NCBI RefSeq assembly: GCF_019802255.1
Contig: NZ_JAHYSS010000010.1
Coordinates: 42,999-106,998, forward strand
Length of the DNA: 64,000 nt
Direction: 5' to 3'
Source: Pedobacter polysacchareus
GTDB taxonomy: Bacteria > Bacteroidota > Bacteroidia > Sphingobacteriales > Sphingobacteriaceae
Both the position numbers and the translations under genes were made by a program. This document shows, piece after piece, positions 35,612-43,657 of the stretch. The notes beneath the pieces are model-generated. The model searched no databases, had not been told where the DNA came from, and was given only the letters and a program-made list of their open reading frames with translations. How positions within the stretch are numbered: position 1 is the stretch's first letter; every line of letters starts with the position of its first letter.

Positions 35612-36637
35612 TTAAACCCGCTGACTAGACTTTCTAACAATCAGCTTTGGCCTGATATTGACCGTCTTTTTGATCACCATTCCTGAATTTACCAGCTCCT
35701 GAAAATGAAGATTTCCTATCGTTTTCCCCATTTCTATGCTAAACTGGTCGATAGTGGTAATTGATGGGCTGGTAATCTCTGTAAAAGGCTCATTGGAATA
35801 CCCACAGATGCCCAGCTCTTCCGGAATGCGGATTCCCTTTCCTGTAGCTGCTTCTAGCACTCCTAAAGCGGCAAAATCGGAAGTAGATGCGAATATCGCA
35901 TCTGGTGGACTGGCCATTTCGAGTAATTCAGCAGTAGCCTGAGCACCAAGCTCTTTTGTCCAGGCATTGGCATACATCAGTTCTTCCAGTATCGGGAAGC
36001 CACCGGCTTTCAATGCCGCGATATAGCCTTCCTTTCTTTCCCTGAAAATATGGAGCTCCTGCGGGCCTTCCAATAAGGCAATCCTGCGGTAGCCTTGCTC
36101 AATCAGGTGGGTTACCGCATCGTAAGAAGCCTTGTAATTGTCGTTCAGCACTTTAAATGTTTCCAGGTCTTCCACTACACGGTCAAACTGAATCAACTGA
36201 ATGTTACGGTCTAAAACCTGCTGCAAATGGTCTGAACTGCCTGTCTCTGCAGCTATAGAAATCACAATCCCACTTACATTCTGATTGATCAGGGTGTTCA
36301 CTACCTCTACTTCACGCTCATGAGATTCGTTAGACTGGCAAATGACAAGGTTATAACCTTTGTTAAAAGTGACTTCTTCTAAGCCAGCAATAATGTTGGA
36401 AAAGAAATATTGGTTGATGCGGGGAACCACCACGCCAATCGTGGGATTACTGCCTTTCCGCAGGTTGGAAGCCATCGCATTTTGCTGATAATTCATCTCA
36501 GCAGCGGTTTTAAGCACTAATGCTTTCGTCTCCGCATTAATTTTATCACTATTGCTCAGCGCTCTGGACACGGAAGAGGCCGCTAAATTGAGCTTTTCAG
36601 CAATATCGTATATCGTTGTTCTTTTCTGGCGCTTCAT
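35612..36637 (-). CDS. LacI family transcriptional regulator of the xylose operon
   Basis: 341 aa. The N-terminal HTH and hinge are clear (TTIYDIAEKLNLAASSVSRALSN, residues 7 onward, and YQQNAMASNLRKGSNPTIGVVVP). A periplasmic-binding-protein-like sensor domain follows, with ICGYSNEPFTEITSPSITTI near its end. It is divergent from the xylulokinase gene. A 12-bp palindrome lies in the shared region over both -33 boxes, so it most likely represses itself and xylBA-symporter in the absence of xylose or a related sugar. The HTCS gene directly follows. Confidence 0.93.
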   Translation of the reverse strand: MKRQKRTTIYDIAEKLNLAASSVSRALSNSDKINAETKALVLKTAAEMNYQQNAMASNLRKGSNPTIGVVVPRINQYFFSNIIAGLEEVTFNKGYNLVICQSNESHEREVEVVNTLINQNVSGIVISIAAETGSSDHLQQVLDRNIQLIQFDRVVEDLETFKVLNDNYKASYDAVTHLIEQGYRRIALLEGPQELHIFRERKEGYIAALKAGGFPILEELMYANAWTKELGAQATAELLEMASPPDAIFASTSDFAALGVLEAATGKGIRIPEELGICGYSNEPFTEITSPSITTIDQFSIEMGKTIGNLHFQELVNSGMVIKKTVNIRPKLIVRKSSQRV

Positions 36638-36653
36638 AATTAAAGTAAAAATA

Positions 36654-36681
36654 CAAAAATATTTTAGGCAATCGATTGCAA
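36654..36681 (-). promoter_or_regulatory. Predicted promoter of lacI-HTCS
   Basis: On the minus strand, TTG (36681-36679) and TATTTTTG (36661-36654) are 17 bp apart, a full match to the Bacteroidota promoter pattern. The palindrome at 36668-36679 lies between and touches the -33 box. Confidence 0.65.
36668..36679. promoter_or_regulatory. LacI-type operator palindrome
   Basis: GCAATCGATTGC is a perfect 12-bp dyad with a central CG, the usual form of a LacI-family operator. It overlaps the -33 boxes of both divergent promoters (TTG at 36676-36678 for xylB and at 36681-36679 for lacI), so one bound repressor could block both. Confidence 0.72.
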
Positions 36682-36705
36682 TTATAAAACTTTCTCCTAA
36701 ATTCG
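36676..36705 (+). promoter_or_regulatory. Predicted promoter of the xylose operon
   Basis: TTG at 36676-36678 and TAAATTCG at 36698-36705, 19 bp apart; the -7 element differs from TAnnTTTG at one position. The -33 box is inside the palindrome. Confidence 0.55.
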
Positions 36706-36756
36706 TTTCCTGATAACCAAATATTCATCCTATAAAATCCATTAGAACAACACGAT

Positions 36757-38235
36757 ATGTTATTACTGGGAATAGACATTGGCACTTCTTCCATAAAGGT
36801 GGCCATCGTAGACGCGCAAACGCAAAAAACCATTGCAACCGCGCAATATCCGGAGGAAGAAGCAACCATCCATGCTCCCCATCCCGGATGGGCAGAACAG
36901 GATCCGCAGCTCTGGTGGGCGCATACCCAACAGGCTTTTGAGATTTGTAAAAAGAAAGCGAACTTCCAGCCAATGGACATTTCTGCAATAGGAATAGCCT
37001 ATCAGATGCATGGTTTGGTGCTGGTAGACAAAAATCAGCAACTGCTTAGAAATAGTATTATCTGGTGTGACAGCAGAGCCGTAGCCCTTGGAAACGAGGC
37101 TTACGACGAGTTAGGGCATGATTACTGCCTAAGTCACCTGCTCAACTCCCCTGGCAATTTCACCGCTTCCAAACTAGCCTGGGTGAAACAAAACGAACCG
37201 GAATGTTATGCTAAAATCGACAAAGTGATGCTGCCGGGTGATTTTATTGCGATGAAACTCTGTTCCAGCATTACCACCAGTATCTCTGCGCTTTCTGAGG
37301 GCGTTTTCTGGGATTTCCAATCGGATACCCTATCTGAAGCCTTGATGGACCATTATGGATTTGATCGCAGCCTGATTCCTGAAATCAAGCCAGTATTCTC
37401 AGAACATGGACAGGTAAGTGCCTCATCCGCAAGTCTGCTGGGTATAAAAGCAGGGATTCCAGTGAGTTATAAATCAGGAGATCAACCCAATAATGCCCTT
37501 TCCTTGAATGTATTGGAACCCGGAGAAGTAGCCGCCACCGCAGGTACTTCAGGGGTGATCTATGGGGTCAGCGAGCAATTGGCCTACGATCCGCAATCCA
37601 GGGTAAACACCTTTGCCCATGTCAATTATACCGAAGAAAAGAAAAGACTGGGCATCCTGCTCTGCATCAACGGAACTGGAAGTATGAACCGCTGGGCAAA
37701 AAGCCTGCTCGCACCAGGAATCGCTTATCATGACCTCAATGCCGCAGCCCAAAAGATTGCCATTGGTGCCGATGGACTGCGCATATTGCCCTTTGGAAAT
37801 GGCGCTGAAAGGATGCTCAACAACAGAATAGTAGGTGCTCATCTCCAGAATGTCGACTTTAACCTCCATACTACCCCTCATATTTTCAGGGCGGTACAGG
37901 AAGGAATTGCTTTTGCTTTCCGTTATGGACTCGACATTATGCGCAGTAATGGCCTTCAACCAAAGGTGATCAGGGCAGGAAAAGCCAACCTGTTTTTGAG
38001 CGAACTCTTCCTCGAAGCTTTCGTGAACAGCACGGGAGTTCCAATAGAACTTTATGAGAATGACGGCAGTGTAGGTGCCGCTTTAGGAGCAGGTATTGGG
38101 GCCGGAACCTACCCTGATGCTGCCGCAGCTTTCAGCAACATCAAACCATTGCAGCTGGTAGAACCAGATTCAAATCTACGTTATGAACCTGTGTATCAGG
38201 ACTGGCTTCAAAACCTATCAGATAAGATTAAGTAA
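36757..38235 (+). CDS. xylB: Xylulokinase (FGGY family)
   Basis: 492 aa. The FGGY N-domain begins MLLLGIDIGTSSIKVAIVD. YQMHGLVLVD and NSIIWCDSRA are typical of xylulokinases, as is the nucleotide-binding region with TAGTSGVIYG and, late in the protein, LQPKVIRAGKANLFL. It phosphorylates D-xylulose to xylulose 5-phosphate for the pentose phosphate pathway. It is the first gene of the operon with xylose isomerase 65 bp downstream and the symporter after that, which settles the substrate choice within the FGGY family. Confidence 0.94.
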   Translation: MLLLGIDIGTSSIKVAIVDAQTQKTIATAQYPEEEATIHAPHPGWAEQDPQLWWAHTQQAFEICKKKANFQPMDISAIGIAYQMHGLVLVDKNQQLLRNSIIWCDSRAVALGNEAYDELGHDYCLSHLLNSPGNFTASKLAWVKQNEPECYAKIDKVMLPGDFIAMKLCSSITTSISALSEGVFWDFQSDTLSEALMDHYGFDRSLIPEIKPVFSEHGQVSASSASLLGIKAGIPVSYKSGDQPNNALSLNVLEPGEVAATAGTSGVIYGVSEQLAYDPQSRVNTFAHVNYTEEKKRLGILLCINGTGSMNRWAKSLLAPGIAYHDLNAAAQKIAIGADGLRILPFGNGAERMLNNRIVGAHLQNVDFNLHTTPHIFRAVQEGIAFAFRYGLDIMRSNGLQPKVIRAGKANLFLSELFLEAFVNSTGVPIELYENDGSVGAALGAGIGAGTYPDAAAAFSNIKPLQLVEPDSNLRYEPVYQDWLQNLSDKIK

Positions 38236-38300
38236 AATACATTAAACAACTATCTATCAATACCATATAAATATAATTTAAACCAAAATACATAACCACA

Positions 38301-39632
38301 ATGACAACAGTAACGACAGGAGAAAAGGAATTTTTTAAAGGAATCGGACAAGTAAAATTCGAAGGATTAGACTCAGATAACCCCTTGGCATTTCGCTGGT
38401 ATGACGAAAATAGAATCATTGCAGGTAAGACAATGAAAGATCATCTGCGCTTTGCCTGCGCCTACTGGCATTCCTTTGTAGCGACAGGTGGAGATCCCTT
38501 TGGCGAACCTACGATCATCCATCCATGGAATGAAAAGTCTGATGCCGTAGCACGTGCTAAAGATAAGATGGATGCCGCTTTTGAGTTCATTACCAAAATG
38601 AACCTGCCCTATTATTGCTTCCACGATGTGGACCTGGTAGACTATACCAACGACATCATTGAAAATGAAAGACGTTTACAAGCCGTTGTAGATTATGCAA
38701 AGCAAAAACAAGCTGCAAGCGGCGTTAAACTGCTTTGGGGAACAGCCAACCTTTTCTCTCACCGCAGGTATATGAATGGCGCTGCCACCAATCCTGATTT
38801 TCATGTACTGGCACATGGCGCAGCACAGGTGAAATCCGCTTTAGATGCGACGATAGCACTTGGTGGTGAGAATTATGTATTCTGGGGAGGTCGTGAAGGC
38901 TATATGAGTTTGCTGAACACGAATATGAAACGAGAACAGGAACACCTCGCTAAATTCCTGCATTCGGCAAAAGATTACGCCAGAACACAAGGCTTTAAAG
39001 GCACATTCTTCATTGAACCTAAACCTTGTGAACCCTCTAAACATCAGTATGATTATGATTCAGCCACGGTAAGTAATTTCCTTCGCCAATATGGTTTACT
39101 GGAAGACTTTAAACTGAATATTGAAGTGAATCATGCCACACTTGCTGGTCATACTTTTCAGCATGAGTTACAAGTGGCTGCAGATGCCGGATTATTGGGC
39201 TCTATGGATGCCAACAGAGGTGATTATCAGAATGGCTGGGATACCGACCAATTTCCAAACAACATTAATGAGCTGACGGAAGCGATGCTGATCGTACTGG
39301 AAGCCAATGGACTGCAAGGTGGAGGAATCAACTTTGATGCGAAGATCAGAAGAAATTCAACCGATCCTGCAGACTTGTTTTATGCTCATATTGGTGGCAT
39401 GGATACTTTTGCCAGGGCATTAGTAACTGCGGATCAGGTGCTTCAGCATTCAGATTATAAAAAAATCAGAACCGAGCGCTATGCTTCATTTGATCAGGGT
39501 GCCGGAAAAGATTTTGAGGAAGGTAAACTGAACCTGGAAGCACTGCGCAATTACGCGGTAGAAAAAGGAGAACCGAAAGCGATTAGCGGTCAGCAGGAAT
39601 TATTAGAAAACATCATTAACAGATTCATTTAA
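38301..39632 (+). CDS. xylA: Xylose isomerase
   Basis: 443 aa, class II size. The catalytic base H108 is in YYCFHDVDLVD. The metal and substrate sites include WGGREGYMSLLNT, FFIEPKPCEPSKHQYD, NIEVNHATLAGHTFQHE and LGSMDANRGDYQNGWDTD. The enzyme converts D-xylose to D-xylulose with Mg or Mn in the cytoplasm. It lies between xylulokinase and the symporter on one transcript under the shared LacI operator. Confidence 0.97.
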   Translation: MTTVTTGEKEFFKGIGQVKFEGLDSDNPLAFRWYDENRIIAGKTMKDHLRFACAYWHSFVATGGDPFGEPTIIHPWNEKSDAVARAKDKMDAAFEFITKMNLPYYCFHDVDLVDYTNDIIENERRLQAVVDYAKQKQAASGVKLLWGTANLFSHRRYMNGAATNPDFHVLAHGAAQVKSALDATIALGGENYVFWGGREGYMSLLNTNMKREQEHLAKFLHSAKDYARTQGFKGTFFIEPKPCEPSKHQYDYDSATVSNFLRQYGLLEDFKLNIEVNHATLAGHTFQHELQVAADAGLLGSMDANRGDYQNGWDTDQFPNNINELTEAMLIVLEANGLQGGGINFDAKIRRNSTDPADLFYAHIGGMDTFARALVTADQVLQHSDYKKIRTERYASFDQGAGKDFEEGKLNLEALRNYAVEKGEPKAISGQQELLENIINRFI

Positions 39633-39652
39633 AAGTAAATAACCGCATTTAT

Positions 39653-41341
39653 ATGAACTCATTGAGTACGTACGACTATGTCGTTTTCCTCGTCTATTTT
39701 CTGATTGTCGCTATGTATGGATGGTCGGTTTATAAGAAAAAACAAGCCCATAAAGAGAACTCCAAAGATTTCTTTCTTGCGAAAGATTCGCTGACCTGGT
39801 GGGCAATTGGAGCCTCTCTCATCGCTTCAAATATCTCAGCCGAGCAATTTATCGGCATGAGCGGTTCAGGCTTCACTATGGGGCTTGCAATCGCCACCTA
39901 CGAATGGATGGCTGCCGCAACCCTCATCATTGTTGCCATCTTTTTCATTCCGGTGTATCTGAAAAACAAAATTTACACCATGCCACAATTTCTTGGGCAA
40001 CGGTACAACAGTACAGTAGCCATGATAATGGCGGTATTCTGGCTGTTATTGTACGTGGTCGTAAACCTGACCTCTATCCTTTATCTTGGTGCATTGGCCA
40101 TCAACAGCATTTCAGGCATCAATACCACCGCCTGCATGTATGTGCTCGCTGTATTTGCCATCATCATCACCCTTGGTGGAATGAAGGTAATCGGCTACAC
40201 GGATGTGATCCAGGTGTTCTTTTTAATTCTCGGCGGACTAGCGACTACCTATCTCGCCCTGGAATTAGTAGCCACCCATTTTGGCAGTTCTGGTGTATTA
40301 AACGGACTGGCGATGGTGAAAGAAAAGGCAAGCGATCATTTTCACATGATTTTCAAACAGGAGAACCCGCATTACATGGACCTTCCAGGTTTAACAGTAC
40401 TGATTGGCGGAATGTGGATTGTCAACCTGAACTATTGGGGATGCAACCAGTATATCACGCAAAGGGCGCTGGGTGCTGATTTGAAAACTGCGAGATCTGG
40501 TTTGCTATTTGCCGCTTTCCTGAAACTGCTGATGCCGATTATTGTGGTATTGCCAGGGATAGCCGCTTATGTCTTATATAAAGAAGGCTATGGCGATTTC
40601 AAGACTGCAATGATGAAAAACGGTGAACTGAATGCAGATTCTGCTTATCCTGTCTTGCTAAACCTGCTTCCCGCCGGACTAAAAGGACTTTCATTTGCCG
40701 CTTTAACCGCAGCAATTGTAGCTTCTCTTGCTGGAAAAGCAAATAGTATTGCCACTATTTTTACTCTGGACATCTACAAAAAAGTGATCAGAAAAGATGC
40801 AAATGAGCATAAACAAGTGGTGGTTGGAAGAATCACTGTAATTGTGGCCATGTTATTGGCTATTGTGATCGCTCCGCAGCTTGGCATTGACAAAAAAGGA
40901 GGTTTCCAATTCATTCAGGAATACACCGGATTTGTTTCTCCAGGTATTTTTGCCATGTTCCTGCTTGGTTTCTTCTGGAAAAGAACGACTTCCAATGCGG
41001 CTTTATTCGCTACAATTGGCGGCTTCTTACTTTCTGTAGGTTTTAAAGCCCTGCCAAACTTTTGTAATCTGGAAGCATTGAGCAAATTCGGATTCTCTAA
41101 ACTGGCTGTACAAAAAGATGGCAGTATGATCTATGAAGTTCCTTTCCTGGACAGAATGGGCTTTGTTTTCATCATTTGCGTAGCAGCGATGGTCATCATC
41201 AGTTTATTTGAAAACAGAAAAGGTGTCAATCCTAAAGGATTAGATGTGGATCGTGGAATGTTTAAGACCAATGCTGGTTTTGCCGCAGGTGCCTTAATCA
41301 TTATTGGGATCATTATTGCGCTTTACAGTATTTTCTGGTAG
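39653..41341 (+). CDS. Sodium/sugar symporter (SSS family), probable xylose transporter
   Basis: 562 aa with about 14 hydrophobic segments. Its SSS signatures include WWAIGASLIASNISAEQFIG near the first spans, GGMKVIGYTDVIQVFF, NLNYWGCNQYITQRAL and LPAGLKGLSFAALTAAIVAS. It imports sugar with Na+ across the inner membrane. It is 20 bp after xylA, so xylose is the likely substrate, in the way that xylT-type SGLT genes sit in Bacteroidota xylose operons. Glucose or galactose transport cannot be excluded. Confidence 0.9.
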   Translation: MNSLSTYDYVVFLVYFLIVAMYGWSVYKKKQAHKENSKDFFLAKDSLTWWAIGASLIASNISAEQFIGMSGSGFTMGLAIATYEWMAAATLIIVAIFFIPVYLKNKIYTMPQFLGQRYNSTVAMIMAVFWLLLYVVVNLTSILYLGALAINSISGINTTACMYVLAVFAIIITLGGMKVIGYTDVIQVFFLILGGLATTYLALELVATHFGSSGVLNGLAMVKEKASDHFHMIFKQENPHYMDLPGLTVLIGGMWIVNLNYWGCNQYITQRALGADLKTARSGLLFAAFLKLLMPIIVVLPGIAAYVLYKEGYGDFKTAMMKNGELNADSAYPVLLNLLPAGLKGLSFAALTAAIVASLAGKANSIATIFTLDIYKKVIRKDANEHKQVVVGRITVIVAMLLAIVIAPQLGIDKKGGFQFIQEYTGFVSPGIFAMFLLGFFWKRTTSNAALFATIGGFLLSVGFKALPNFCNLEALSKFGFSKLAVQKDGSMIYEVPFLDRMGFVFIICVAAMVIISLFENRKGVNPKGLDVDRGMFKTNAGFAAGALIIIGIIIALYSIFW

Positions 41342-41356
41342 CTATTCAAAATCCTT

Positions 41357-41402
41357 AAAGGGGGGTACTGCTATAGGGTTTTCTATAGCAGTACCCCCCT
41401 TT
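41357..41402 (+). terminator. Strong terminator after the xylose operon
   Basis: A perfect 20-bp stem: left arm 41357-41376 (AAAGGGGGGTACTGCTATAG), 6-nt loop, right arm 41383-41402, running into six T. Confidence 0.95.
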
Positions 41403-41733
41403 TTTAGGAAAGGATAAAAATTACCGGTTAGTGGTCGGGTAGTGTTCGGGAAGAGATCGGCCTTATTATAGAGTCCGGAAGGGATTCGGTTAGGGTCTGC
41501 GTAGGGTTATCTTAGTCTGTGCTACCCAAACCCTAACCGAACCCCTTCCTCCATCTAAGAAAAATCAGGTATCTTCCCGACCACAATTAAACGGCTTTCC
41601 TTCCTCAAAATTGGTTCGACGCTCGGCTTGGCATTTGTCCAAGTTACCATCCAAACTAGACAGAAAACAGATCTTAGCCTAAATCATTCTTTTCTTTTCC
41701 AAAATTATCCTTATTTTGAAATAAATCATCTGA
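41403..41733. other. Gene-free stretch with a repeat element
   Basis: The stretch from the xylose-operon terminator to the outer-membrane barrel gene holds no gene. Positions 41428-41584 carry the 11-nt-unit inverted repeat described separately. The remaining 150 bp before the barrel gene are AT-rich leader DNA without a clear promoter match. Confidence 0.6.
41428..41584. repeat. 11-nt unit array forming a long imperfect inverted repeat
   Basis: The left side has units ending in CGG: TTAGTGGTCGG (41428), GTAGTGTTCGG (41439), GAAGAGATCGG (41450), a 7-nt break, ATAGAGTCCGG (41468), AAGGGATTCGG (41479) and TTAGGGTCTGC (41490). The right side is the same kind of sequence inverted. Inner arms 41478-41504 and 41522-41548 pair at 24 of 27 positions around a 17-nt loop. 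Outer arms GTGGTCGGG (41431-41439) and CCCGACCAC (41576-41584) pair perfectly. The right outer arm equals the left one minus exactly one 11-nt unit. No function is known to me. Confidence 0.7.
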
Positions 41734-42555
41734 ATGAATACACGATCTACTTTGAAACCATTTTCAAGCTTACAACGCCTAAAATCTACTGTCTGTCCAT
41801 TAAAACTAAGACCAGTTGCTGTGGTTTTAGTTTTCTTTTTATGCTGCAGCAGTTCAGCACTGTTTGCTCAGGATCAGCAATCCATCAAGGCTGGTGAAAA
41901 ACCATTGGTTTCAAAGGAAGAGCAATCAGAAGGACTCGTGATTGAAAAAGGGTTGAAATTTTCTATACTCACCTTTTCATTGAGCAGTAGGAATGCGGTA
42001 AATGACAACAATTTTTTCGTCAATTATCTGAATCAAAAGAAAAGCAGCTGGACGGTACGTGCCGATGGAGGATATATTTTAAAAAAGAACCTGGGCGCTG
42101 GTTTGGGACTGTCCTACGGTCAATCAAAAGAAAACAACCTGATTAAAGCTGCTGATGGCGCTTTAACCAGCAACCGAAGCTTTTCTAATAATTACGGGGT
42201 CAGACCATTTATCAAAAACTTCATTCCACTGGATCGTAAGAACAGGTTTTACATTGTGAATCAGACAGAAATACAGCTGTTATTTGACCGTTCCATTAAG
42301 GAAAGCACGGTCAATGAAATTTTAACCAGAACTTATACCTCAAAAGATACTTATGGTGTTGGACTAAGGCCGGGATTAATGATCTTTATTGTGAAAAACT
42401 TCGCATTTGAGACTACGGTCGACATTTTTGGGATCAATACTTCAGTAGAGACAGGGCGTACCACTGGACAGCCGGATACGAGGGTAACTACGACTGACAT
42501 GAACTTTAAAATCAACATTCTAAAAATCGGGTTTGGCTTTTCTACTTATTTCTAA
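41734..42555 (+). CDS. Outer-membrane beta-barrel protein
   Basis: 273 aa. A long N-terminus leads to a hydrophobic signal (VAVVLVFFLCCSSSALFAQ) ending near residue 46. The mature part is an amphipathic-strand protein with short alternating hydrophobic strands (ADGGYILKKNLGAGLGLSYG, YGVRPFIKNFIPL, IVNQTEIQLLFDR, GVGLRPGLMIFIVKNF) and a C-terminal aromatic residue (IGFGFSTYF), typical of small outer-membrane barrels. The family within this class cannot be named. It precedes a PCMD lipoprotein gene by 40 bp on the same strand and is probably co-transcribed. Confidence 0.72.
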   Translation: MNTRSTLKPFSSLQRLKSTVCPLKLRPVAVVLVFFLCCSSSALFAQDQQSIKAGEKPLVSKEEQSEGLVIEKGLKFSILTFSLSSRNAVNDNNFFVNYLNQKKSSWTVRADGGYILKKNLGAGLGLSYGQSKENNLIKAADGALTSNRSFSNNYGVRPFIKNFIPLDRKNRFYIVNQTEIQLLFDRSIKESTVNEILTRTYTSKDTYGVGLRPGLMIFIVKNFAFETTVDIFGINTSVETGRTTGQPDTRVTTTDMNFKINILKIGFGFSTYF

Positions 42556-42595
42556 TTGTTAATTCCTGCTTTTTAAATTATTTACTTATTCAAAC

Positions 42596-43657
42596 ATGCT
42601 AAATTATAGATCTTTTCTTTTTGTATTTACCGGGGCCTTACTCTTTTCTTCAGGCTGCGTTAAAGAAACATATTTTGGAAAATCAGCGTTTAAGAAAATC
42701 CTTTATTTTACGGTTTCCAATGAAACAGGAAGCACTTCCATCAATCAGGACAGCTTAATCATCCGGTTAAATGTAGATGCGAACGCTGACCTGACGAAGT
42801 TATTTCCGGATTCAGTACAACTTTCCACCTATGCACAGCTGAGCCCTGGTGTTCGTGTTTCTCAAGATTTTAGCAAGCCAGTACCTTATACGGTAACTGC
42901 AGAAGACGGCAGTCAGGCAGTATATACTGTGATTGTAAACAAGCAGTCTGCAAATCCGCAGATCAGCAATTCCAATTTCAACGATTGGTATACACCATCT
43001 GGAAAAAACTATAAACAACCTGGTTTGGATTCCAGCACAGAATGGGCCACGGGAAACGATGGTGTAGCGAGTCTTTCTACTGCTAATACCACACCTATTG
43101 AAATTGCTTCAGGAGACCTTGCCGCTCAAATGGTGACTAAAGATCTGGGGATCCTTGCCCAGCTTACCGGTCAGCGAATGGGCGCAGGAACCTTATTTAC
43201 CGGCACATTTAAGCTGGATATCGGCAACCCGCTAAATTCTGCAAAATTTGGGATCGCTTATACTTCCAGACCGAAAAGCTTTACTATAAGCTATAAATAT
43301 CAGGCAGGAACGCCTTATAAAAACGGATCTGGTCAGACCCTGAATAAATTAGACAGCTGCGATATTTACCTGTTACTGGAAAACAGAAACGGAACATTGG
43401 TTAAAAGAGCCGCTACTGCCTGGTTCAGGTCTGGGGAAATGGTGAACGACTTTAAAAAGATCACCATTCCCTTGGTTTATGGCAGATTGCCGGCAGGCAG
43501 CCCATCTTATCAGCTTCCTCCAAATGGCTTGTTTGCGGCCGAAAATGATCCGATCACACACATCAGCATCGTGTTTTCTTCCAGTGCGGCTGGGGCGACT
43601 TATGAAGGAGGTGTAAATAGTACGCTGGTGGTCAATGATCTGGTGCTGAATTATTAA
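42596..43657 (+). CDS. PCMD-domain lipoprotein
   Basis: 353 aa. The lipobox is SSGC with C21. An Ig-like N-domain of the type found before PCMD modules (about 30-120, ending VTAEDGSQAVYTVIVNK) is followed by the putative carbohydrate metabolism domain (PCMD, about 130-353). That domain shows SNFNDWYTPSGK, the STEWATGND pattern, and GTLFTGTFKLDIGNPLNSAKFG with RPKSFTISYKY. PCMD domains occur on Bacteroidota surface lipoproteins near glycan-related genes, and their ligands are unknown. The gene ends exactly where the convergent gamma-glutamyltransferase gene ends. Confidence 0.8.
   Translation: MLNYRSFLFVFTGALLFSSGCVKETYFGKSAFKKILYFTVSNETGSTSINQDSLIIRLNVDANADLTKLFPDSVQLSTYAQLSPGVRVSQDFSKPVPYTVTAEDGSQAVYTVIVNKQSANPQISNSNFNDWYTPSGKNYKQPGLDSSTEWATGNDGVASLSTANTTPIEIASGDLAAQMVTKDLGILAQLTGQRMGAGTLFTGTFKLDIGNPLNSAKFGIAYTSRPKSFTISYKYQAGTPYKNGSGQTLNKLDSCDIYLLLENRNGTLVKRAATAWFRSGEMVNDFKKITIPLVYGRLPAGSPSYQLPPNGLFAAENDPITHISIVFSSSAAGATYEGGVNSTLVVNDLVLNY

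Noticed and set aside
39799..40479. A 226-codon frame overlapping the symporter gene
   Set aside because: It lies inside the SSS symporter gene in another frame, is rich in His/Cys/Arg with no domain, and the symporter reading is unmistakable.
41428..41584. Short repeats considered as a CRISPR array
   Set aside because: Units are 11 nt, contiguous, degenerate and inverted; there are no spacers of regular length and no cas genes.
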